From Mesocentrotus franciscanus (taxonomy: Eukaryota; Echinodermata; Echinoidea; Camarodonta; Strongylocentrotidae): 64,000 bases of DNA. The stretch spans positions 2,799,111-2,863,110 of the forward strand of contig CP137683.1 in assembly GCA_037976565.1 (NCBI GenBank), written 5' to 3'. The notes below the pieces were generated by a model. The model worked only from the letters and a program-made list of their open reading frames with translations. It did no database searches and was not told the origin of the DNA. Positions 56,601-64,000 of the stretch are shown piece after piece. Position 1 is the stretch's first letter. Every line of letters begins with the position of its first letter. A program made the position numbers and the translations under genes.

Positions 56601-56732
56601 ATGCCCCTCCCCCAGTATTTTATTTTTCTCTGAACATTACATGTATCTAATTTCCAATAAGAACTAATGTCATGTCATCTTTGTTTCCTGCAGGATAAAT
56701 CCAGAGCCCCTCTGAGCAACATCACAAATTAA
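47631..56732 (+). CDS. SGO1: Shugoshin, complete nine-exon gene (1343 aa)
   Basis: Joined exons: 47631-47690, 47975-48004, 49048-49186, 50116-50291, 50691-50887, 51125-51306, 52162-55300, 55858-55927, 56694-56732. All introns are GT-AG and all phases agree. Residues about 39-56 (LERSIEEIRSKMKEKRRK) match the shugoshin N-terminal motif. Residues 77-135 form the coiled coil that in the family homodimerises and binds PP2A-B56. Residues about 1294-1312 (GRRSKAVSYKEPALNSKLR) are the basic SGO motif that reads phosphorylated H2A at centromeres. Known role: protects centromeric cohesin from premature removal. The start ATG has a good context (CAAAATGG). At 1343 residues it is long, nearer vertebrate SGO2 than SGO1; which paralogue (if any) it corresponds to is not decided. 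The middle is disordered, charged, with three RSGRLS repeats and an LLEVDE motif. Confidence 0.93.
47975..48004 (+). CDS. SGO1: Shugoshin exon 2, 30-nt microexon
   Basis: MNVNHSAKPK between acceptor TTGCTGTAG and donor GTAAGC, phase 0-0. Skipping it would keep the frame, so it may be optional. Supported only by splice-site quality and frame. Confidence 0.6.
49048..49186 (+). CDS. SGO1: Shugoshin exon 3 (N-terminal family motif)
   Basis: Encodes ENMEAETNTKEDALERSIEE then IRSKMKEKRRKKVQADL; acceptor CGATAG, donor GTTAGT, leaves phase 1. Confidence 0.88.
50116..50291 (+). CDS. SGO1: Shugoshin exon 4 (coiled coil)
   Basis: Encodes LKATLRQNNRTLAKSLEVSR and a following heptad helix ending HDKQR; acceptor CCATTAG, donor GTAGGT. 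This is the dimerisation and PP2A-binding segment in the family. Confidence 0.92.
50691..50887 (+). CDS. SGO1: Shugoshin exon 5
   Basis: Begins NQIKGVHEVLRKVTSSLMDT; acceptor after a long pyrimidine tract (CTTGTAG), donor GTGAGT, leaves phase 2. Confidence 0.88.
50938..51050 (+). mobile_element. tRNA-derived SINE in shugoshin intron 5
   Basis: A-box-like TAGTGGTATAGTGG (about 50943) and B-box GTTCAAATCCC (about 50990) with tRNA-like spacing, then a short body including AAGGCATTAATCC. Same strand as the gene. Confidence 0.75.
51125..51306 (+). CDS. SGO1: Shugoshin exon 6
   Basis: Encodes STLNLSSIPRRIPFNKDILN and an acidic stretch EEEIEDLPDIDVPLC; acceptor TGCTGCAG, donor GTATAA (weak), leaves phase 1. 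Confidence 0.85.
51389..51585. mobile_element. 197-bp MITE in shugoshin intron 6
   Basis: Ends CAGAGATGCCAACC and, as reverse complement, CAGATATGCCAACC. CCACTG flanks both sides (51383-51388 and 51586-51591). TIRs of the CAGAG-TGCCAAC kind occur in a widespread MITE family; superfamily not assigned because the duplication seen is only 6 bp. Confidence 0.75.
52162..55300 (+). CDS. SGO1: Shugoshin exon 7, 3.1-kb central exon
   Basis: 1046 codons of disordered, Ser/Lys/Asp/Glu-rich sequence in one exon. Three similar modules end in RSGRLS at residues about 358, 408 and 461. A Lys-rich block KKRKKSKKKKKDKTAKK follows near residue 550. LLEVDE at residues 998-1003 (54369-54386) fits the LxxIxE class of B56-binding motifs. 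GDDDVLEA (residue 1136) and GDDDVLDG (residue 1262) mark a diverged internal repeat with (S/T)Qx(D/N)QPD(K/E)SE. The basic SGO motif starts at the 3' end. Frames on the opposite strand are shadows. Confidence 0.93.
55858..55927 (+). CDS. SGO1: Shugoshin exon 8
   Basis: Completes the SGO motif (SKLRQGDPNTFTVYKGLPGK); acceptor CTAACAG, donor GTAGGA, phase 2 to 0. Confidence 0.9.
56694..56732 (+). CDS. SGO1: Shugoshin exon 9 with stop
   Basis: DKSRAPLSNITN then TAA; acceptor TTCCTGCAG. The short PLSNIT ending is consistent with a terminal exon. Confidence 0.85.
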   Translation, partial: DKSRAPLSNITN

Positions 56733-58328
56733 AAGGAAGACCTTTCCTGGAGTCTCCCATACATGTAACAATAACACCCCCCCCCCATCCTGGATTTAGA
56801 GTCGCCCCACACCTTCCAGGAGTTCTGTAGGATGCATTCTTCCAGGAGTTATGTACATGAGAATGTATCACCATACATACAGGAGTTATATGGATGATGC
56901 AGGCAAATCAGCAAGCTCTCTTGGTCTCCCCTCCATATGACAGTGCATCACTGCAGAAATTGAAGCTAGCATTGAATTTATAGAGTCTAGGCTCATAAGT
57001 CAGAGGCTATTCTGGGTAGATAAGTGGGCCTTTAAGTCATGGTCATTGGTCTTGTCTATAATTGAAAGTCAGCCTGGAGTTACTTTTCACCTTCCAGGGG
57101 TTTATGTAAAATGAAAACTCTTCAGCAGGCCCTCAGTCAGGACCCCGTTCATGCGATGATATCGCCCCTTGCATATGTTAGCTTTAATCAATGGTCATTT
57201 TACCATTTTGTGAGGGTGAATCAATGGGCTTTGCACCATCTACAAGGGATAGGCCCTCTTGGGTTTCATAGGAAAAACCCCCAAAATACTTCCAAAACTA
57301 GACACTTTGATGCCTCATTTAAGCATGATGCAGTAAACAACTGAAAAATTACACTTTACACCATCATAATAATTATTTACAAAACTGCTGCAGTTTACCG
57401 CTGGCATATCTGGACAAGTCTTAAGTCATTTTTATTTTGCTGCAGCACTTTTTTAAAAGAGTGTTTTACCTTGTAGTATTTAAGTCCTGTCTCAAATCTC
57501 AAGCTAAATCACTAATCGCGTCCTTATGGGTAAACAGAATTATTTTCGAAGAAATCTGAATTTTACATTTTCATTATTGGCTTTTTCCAGCAGTTTTTAA
57601 TACATTTAGTTAATGTTTTCTTTTTATATATTCTGATACCATTGCTATGCCTATGTATAATATGATTGATATTATCTACTGTGGTTGGTTGTACTTGTAC
57701 ATGTAGATACATAGATGATAATAACAATTATGTAAATATGTACTTTATACATGTATTTATATACAGAAATGCAGTTTACAGTATACATGTATTGTTATCT
57801 ATCTTTTCAGTAACCATCAAACAGTATTCTAACTAATGCCTCACATATATACATAAAGTAAGAGGAGACAATCCATGATACCTGGTAATGTGTGGGACAC
57901 ACATGACCAAATACTGTGGACTTGCCCTTCTTGTCTATAAAACTCGAGCCTCAAACTAACAGTAGATTTACTTGTTTTGTTATTGAAAGAAAGCTGTTGA
58001 AGCTTTTCATCTTCTTTTATGTTCTTAGAGAGTTTATGAAAGACAATTAGTGATCAGTCCTTATACTTGAAAAGAGAGAGAGAAGAAGAATATGAAGGAT
58101 GTGAAGAAGAACAAAAAGAAAGAAGAAGAACAAGGTAGAAGAAGAAGAAGAAGGAAGATGAAGAGGAGGAGATATTACATGTAGTTACACCTTCCTAAGG
58201 GAAACTATCTTTCACGCTATTCTTCATTTTAGTTGATAACAATCAACTTAAAATTTGGTTGTTGATTTCAAAGTGAAGTTAACATTTTTCATTCAGTGCA
58301 TAACATGACGTCAATGATTATGCATGTA
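56733..58328 (+). other. Probable shugoshin 3' UTR and downstream sequence
   Basis: No coding region supported. No canonical AATAAA found close to the stop; a first clear one is AATAAA at 59090-59095, beyond two MITEs, so the transcript end is uncertain. An A/G-rich GAAGAA run lies at about 58072-58170. Confidence 0.4.
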
Positions 58329-58509
58329 CAGTGAAACCTCGGTATAAAGAGATCTGATATAACGAGGTATTTGTTTAATATAACAAGGTGATTTTGCTGG
58401 TCCCAGCTCTTTATATTCTTTTGGTTTTTTACCCTGATATAACAAGATTCCTGATATAACAAGGTAATTTCCTTGGTCCCAATGACCTTGTTATAATGAG
58501 TTTTTACTG
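58329..58509. mobile_element. 181-bp MITE, CAGTGAAACCTCG ends, TA target
   Basis: Begins CAGTGAAACCTCGGTATAAA; its right end is the complement CAGTAAAAACTCATTATAAC. Flanked by TA (58327-58328 and 58510-58511). Contains repeated TGATATAACAAGGT. Such ends and the TA duplication fit pogo/Tigger-like Tc1-mariner elements. Confidence 0.8.
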
Positions 58510-58704
58510 TATACATGTTATTGTATAAAGTTTCTTCTATAAATGCTTTTATGCAGTCCCCATGTTAATTTTACTGTCTGTTAAAGACCATCAAGCATTT
58601 GCTTATGTTTAATAGCTTTCTCTAGCTCTAGATGTAAAGTTACAATACCATAATGTCTGTTGATCGAGAGCCAGAAGGATGTTGAATCTGTTGATATACA
58701 TGTA

Positions 58705-58879
58705 CAGTGAAACCTGTCTATAAAGACCCACCCAAGGGAGACAAGAAAAGTGGTCTTTATAGGCAGGTAATCTTTATGTACAGGTGCCTTTAGTACATGT
58801 TTCAATGAGAAACTATTTTCAAGGGAAACAAAAAAAAATGGTCTTTGTAGACAGGTGGTCACTAAACCAGGTTTCACTG
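58705..58879. mobile_element. 175-bp MITE, CAGTGAAACCTG ends, TA target
   Basis: Begins CAGTGAAACCTGTCTATAAA; ends complement CAGTGAAACCTGGTTTAGTG, flanked by TA at 58703-58704 and 58880-58881. Internal GGTCTTTATAGGCAGGT is repeated in variant form at about 58841-58857. Confidence 0.8.
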
Positions 58880-59215
58880 TAAATCCAATTGAATAGAGTA
58901 ATTTCAAGATTTTGCTCTCAGCAGAAGACAATAGGTCCCTTAGAGATATTTTCAAACATTTAAAAATTAATTGTAAATGTATGTAAATATTGTATAGTGC
59001 ATATCTATGGTAGTTAGTACAACTTCCTTTGTACAAAAGATATATTACAACTGAAACTAGTGATAACCCCATTATTTTAAGATTTTGTAAATAAATTGTG
59101 TGGAAAGTCAATACTATCTTTGTACATGTGTTCATCAGTCCTTCAGTGATTTTCACGAGTACCGGTAAGTGTTTGTCCAGGCTTTTCTTAAAAGTTGACA
59201 TGTAAATCGTATGTA

Positions 59216-59461
59216 GTGGAATCTCATAAAAGAACACTGTTAGAACAAACTCTTGAAAAAAGGAATATTTGCTGGGCTCTCTTTGGATTTAATTTTATTT
59301 TGAAATCGTAGCGTGTTTTTTGCATTTTATTATTTATGACCATTCACAGAATTTTGGCATCAGAGTCAAGTACATTTGGTAAATGGAGCAGCATTAGCCA
59401 TAAGTGAACTGACAAGGTAGCTTCCCGGTCCAGAGGAGTTTCTTATAATTAGGTTTCACTG
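59216..59461. mobile_element. Third, degraded CAGTGAAACC-type MITE
   Basis: The right end is clear (complement CAGTGAAACCTAATTATAAG, ending at 59461 before TA). The left end (GTGGAATCTCATAAAAGAAC near 59216) is degenerate. It is the same superfamily as the two preceding elements. Confidence 0.5.
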
Positions 59462-59469
59462 TATCATTG

Positions 59470-59930
59470 TCATACGTCATCATTAACTTCATAATCACCA
59501 TCATCATCTCCACTGTCAACATAATCAACGCCATCACATCATCAACATCAGCACGACTATTACCATCATCACCACCATCCTCATCACCATCACAAAGATC
59601 ACCACCGTCACTGGAATCAGCATCATTATCACCATTATCATCTTATGTTATGTCAACATAATCAACACCATCACATCATTACTATCACCCTCATCATCAC
59701 TATCATTACCATCATCATCATTATCGTCACCGTCACTGTCACTGTAATCAGCATCATGACCAGTGCACCATTATTATATTATCTCATGTTAACATCATCC
59801 TCATCATTACCATCCTTATCATCATCACCATCATCACCATCATCACTATCACAAAGATCATCACCGTCACTGTAATCAGCATCATTACCACCATCACCAT
59901 CACTACCAATATCAATGAATTCCTCTTCTG
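59470..59930. repeat. ATC/ACC microsatellite-like region
   Basis: Long mixture of CATCATCACCATCA-type trinucleotides; CACAAAGATCA(C/T)CACCGTCACTG is present at about 59591 and 59850, indicating an internal duplication. Frames here are Ser/Thr/Ile low-complexity artefacts. Confidence 0.9.
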
Positions 59931-62900
59931 AATCACACTTTTACCATAATCTAGACAAACTGCACTCAAGCCATGTTAAATATATGTTTTCCAAGACTGG
60001 TCATTGTTAATCATGCAAGGCAAAATGGACACACAATGCTAGAATAACAAATTACAGACCTTGTGTATCTAATGCAGGCCCTCTCACGCTTGGTAATTTT
60101 TTTTTTTTTTACACTGGTAGAAATGATAAATACAAATACTCATAATTTATGATAAAAAATGAAAACAATTCAGACATGTTTCTCCAATGAGCTCAGTTTT
60201 TTTCCAAGATCTTTACAAGATGAGTCACCGACCCAATAAAACAAGGAAAAATGAAATCAAATTTCAAATAAGTTATCAAAATCGAATACAAGAGACGTAG
60301 CAAAATGAACATTCTCAGAGCACTATAACAACACAAGACAGTACCAAATTGGCAAGACAAAAACACATATTCAATGTCATTTACAGATTTGGATAACAAG
60401 TTCCTATTTACAAAGCTATTTCTTTGACAAACTGTTTACAAGATAAATAACAGACAAGAACATATAGACATCAAATAGTTTAAGCAAGGTTTTACAAAAA
60501 TGACCAATGAACTTCCATAATATATTCATATGATTTCATCTCATACCTAAAGTCTGTGAGAAAATAAAACATCAAAATGATAAAACTCCTTTATTGGTCC
60601 ATGGAAAAAAGAAAGAAAGAATCAAACCCAATTAATACAGCACCTCATTTAATACCAGAACCCATTCAATCAATGAAGTTATTAGGGTAAATGTGTAATA
60701 TTCATATAGGACGTGTAGACCAACAAGCACAAACAGACAGTACATGTAGTTCTAATCTACATTCATTTAGGGCAGTATGCACGCTGGCTTTGAACTTTAC
60801 TTGTACTTAATTAGTTCCACGTTTTCAACATAATGCATCTCATTCAACGCTATCAAATACAAGAAATGAACAATACGTACTGCACATGTATTTATGGTTA
60901 TGTAAAAAGACTTGAAATGGGGTTGGCAAGAGCTATCATGCTGCATTCACGTGTACATGTTGAGACTAAACTTGGACAAACGGCTGATATTCTCACATAC
61001 CAACAGTACCAATTTGGCACTAATTTGCACATTAATGAGCTGTTTTTTCAGTATGCATATAGAAGAGCAGGGAAAATAACTTTCAGGAGTAGATGGGTAT
61101 AGTGGTATTGAAAAAAAAAATTATCAATATGTATTCAAGGTTATAGCAATAACAGTAACACGTATGAAGAGAGAGGGAGAGAGAACTAAAAAACTTAATT
61201 TGGCAAGTAAATTGAGCAAGTTTTCAAGCAATTTGAAAGCAGATTATACTTAGTTCAGCAAAATGCAGATGTCAAAATCATTCTTATCATTCCCTGGTAA
61301 TTAATCTCCACTATAGAGAAAAAGCTCCACCACTTCTAAAAGATAGATTTTATGACTTCTTCATCAAAAATAGCACACAGCTCCTTGATTCGCAGATCAT
61401 GATGGGTTTAAATAAATGATCTATTGCTCAGCATTGCGACAAATATAAGACAAGTAGAAATATCGTTTTTCAATTCTGAAGAATGATTTGGATAGCTCAA
61501 CTCAAAACATACAATGTAATCACTGTGTTCTTCACCTGAGTTTGACAACAAACCATTTAAACTTAGGACTATTAAAAGACTATAATACTGTTGACATAAT
61601 ATATGTACTGAATTGGACATAATGGAGTAAAGTTTTAAATGCCTAATATCAGACAAAAAAGTAAAAGCGCATTTCTGACAAATGTTTTAAACACTTTTTA
61701 AAAGCATAGAGCCCATTTTACAACAAAATACTAAAAATTATATGTTTAACCCTCTCGTAAATAAAACTCTTGGTATTCAATATTCTTTACACCAAATTGG
61801 AAAATGTCACATCCTTTCTATCAGAAAAGCATAATCGCAGCTTCAAAATTGTATCTAAATTGTATCTAAAACTTTCAGAAACAAGATTTGAAGTTAGAAA
61901 TAAAATTTGAGCCTTTTCATTACCTAAAATATCTCAATCATTAATCTTATAATTTGGACAAACATGATTTTGATCACATGACCTTTCCAATTTTCCAATC
62001 CCAATAACAAAAATAAAGAGTTAAAGAGACATATAGATATTTACTAATAAAAATCTGATGAGCTGTAAGTGCTTCATGACCATGGAGATCAACAGAAATA
62101 AAATGGCAAATTTCAATTAAAAAACAACTCTACAAGGATGTCCGAAACAAATCACATACAAGAAAACAAAAACAAAAACAAAAACAAAGTCTAAGGGACC
62201 AGCCTATCACTTTGTCGACGCAGATTGCAAACAAACACAAAGACCAAACAGGGCAAGCATAGACTAGGCATCAAATAGACCTGTAATAATGTAATATACT
62301 CTACATTTTAGGAACTGTTTGCTGTTTGGCTTATGCCCATTAAGCCCCATTTATATGGAAAATCAGACATTTTTTCCCTCACAGATTCTGATTAATAATC
62401 TCAAGCTCTATCTCTGTGAAGATACAAATTTCAGATACCAGTAAAAACAACTTATAGCTAAAATACAATTGTGAAACATAACCTTGACACATCCTACATG
62501 TATGTCAAAAAATAATAACAATTTCATCTGCAAATGATTCAATAAAATACATGTACAGGCATTACATGCACATTGTATTTCACTCAGAGAAATTCTTAAG
62601 TTTTGCAGTTGGAAAGCAAAAAAAATGTACAGTTCAGTGACATGAATACAATTGATTGAAAGCAAGACAGAGCACTATACACAAATTTCCTAAGTCAACT
62701 GTCTATCATATGGACAAAGTTATAAAATTCAATGAATTTTACAATTATGGCGAAGATCTAAGTAAAATAAAATCATAACGTTTGGTGGTTAATTGGTAGA
62801 TAATACATTCACATCATAAATTGGTCCTACTCAACTATGGATAATTGTATAAAAGTAACAAAATTGTAGTACCACATAACATAAAACATCATCAAGGAAT

Positions 62901-64000
62901 TGCTGTATTAAAGCTACAAAATAAAACCACTCGTTTCTAGTACTGTAAAAAGCTGAGGGACCACAGAATTAATATCAGATCACTGCCATGAAATTCATTT
63001 GATAAAGAATGTCCAGTACTCCTTCGTCGTGATAAGTATAAAAGTTTGGCTCCCAAATTTTAACCTTCAATACACAATGGTTGTCTTGTAAAATAATGGA
63101 TGAGAATCATAACGTTGCCATTTTAAGTTCATTCCTAATCAAAGTAATGATTTTGAAATAAATATGCGACAAGGAACAAACCATTGGTCAGACACATTTC
63201 TTGCACTATATACATATAGGGAATACTAAGGTTTCAGGAATTCATTGCAGGTCACGTATTAACGACTGCGTATCCAATTAAAAACACTCCTGAATAAAAC
63301 ATTCTTTTGAGGGTGTTACTAATATTTGTCGCATGATTATAATATAGCCTCTACAAAGTGAACTTTTTTCTACATGATCAATTTCCTGATTCATTTGAAA
63401 ATATCATGATTGCGTAGCTTTCGTTTAAAAAAATTGAAAGAGATATACCACAGCAATGACACATCGTTTTCTTAAGCCTATCACCAAACTTTACAAAATA
63501 ACTACGATCTGATTTGGGAAGAAATTGCAGTACCATTAGATATGGCAATTTAAACAAATAAACCCTTCCTGATTAAGGTTCTAAATATCAATATCAATAC
63601 GAAAATCAAGAGTTTGGTGCATTGAAAGCCTTCTGGTTGTATAGGAGGCCAAATCGGCTACATAAGAAACTGGTGTGGCATCACTATGATAAGGAGCCAA
63701 TTTCAGCTGTCAAGAAGGCCTGCAATACACTGCTTAATTTTTATTTTGATATTCATTTGACTATCAAGAACTTCAGTCATTTAGATTTTGCATGTTTGAT
63801 TGCTAAATCAAAAGCTGATGCAAATCAATCCAAAATGGTATGCCAGTTGGATTGTATTGTGTGCAATGATCTATATATGTACACTTCATATACTCTGATT
63901 TCTTTCTGACCACTAAAAATATTTGACCCTTTCTCAATTGATTCATAAAAAGTGGTAGATAAAATACTGAAATAGCATGATCGAAAGATATTTCATAATT
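59931..64000. other. AT-rich region, no supported gene
   Basis: No frame carries a recognisable domain. The plus-strand frame at 63577-63909 is open for about 110 codons (contains ALKAFWLYRRPNRLHKKLVW), but its ATG is absent and it matches nothing I know. The minus strand over 63590-63690 can be read as a short terminal exon (GLLYNQKAFNAPNS then TGA), which with the AT-rich 60.1-63.6 kb stretch could be a long 3' UTR of a minus-strand gene. Neither reading is secure. Confidence 0.3.

Noticed and set aside
59467..59969. Ser/Thr/Ile-rich or Met/Val-rich small proteins
   Set aside because: By-products of ATC/ACC trinucleotide repeats on either strand.

Overview
This is a eukaryotic (animal) window: spliced exons with GT/AG introns, tRNA-derived SINEs, several clades of non-LTR retrotransposon, a DIRS-type tyrosine-recombinase retroelement and many DNA-transposon remnants. 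The AT-rich background, ACATGTACATG-type low complexity and the repeat repertoire suggest a marine invertebrate. An echinoderm is my best guess, but the sequence alone does not prove it.

Left part (about 1.4-16.6 kb, minus strand): a tandem array of 17 EGF-domain exons. Nearly all are exactly 99 nt with phase 1-1 ends, in a repeat unit of about 430-490 bp. Five-exon blocks recur as a higher-order repeat. Fifteen copies are open with usable splice sites; copy 5 (stop codon, Cys lost, acceptor lost) and copy 17 (donor GT changed to AT) are broken. Four insertions interrupt the array: a DIRS-like element of about 5.8 kb (itself carrying a LINE tail, a dispersed repeat with a fold-back MITE inside it, and a 37-bp minisatellite), a 296-bp insert with a 12-bp target duplication, a 382-bp insert, and a 768-bp TTAA-flanked fold-back element.

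Middle part (16.6-47.3 kb): no supported host gene. It holds twin back-to-back hairpins, a 5'-truncated L1-like LINE with a target duplication, two copies of a 2.4-2.7 kb non-autonomous hAT-like element (each with its own perfect 8-bp target duplication; one carries a 398-bp TTAA MITE absent from the other), GC-rich repeat arrays (one carrying a duplicated C2H2 zinc-finger gene fragment), a CR1/L2-like reverse transcriptase fragment, a tRNA-SINE, a 15-bp minisatellite, a tandem duplication of about 0.87 kb, a decayed LINE and a gag zinc-knuckle fragment.

Right part (47.6-56.7 kb, plus strand): one complete gene, shugoshin, the centromeric cohesin protector. I could assemble it from nine exons with consistent phases (1343 codons). 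It has the N-terminal family motif plus coiled coil and the C-terminal basic SGO motif. Its introns carry a SINE and a MITE; downstream lie three CAGTGAAACC-ended MITEs and an ATC-rich microsatellite. The last 4 kb has no supported gene.

No operon-like or obviously new enzymatic system was found. The most informative material is the five-exon higher-order EGF array, the nested insertions whose order and target duplications can be read from internal empty sites, and an unusually long shugoshin with repeated RSGRLS modules.
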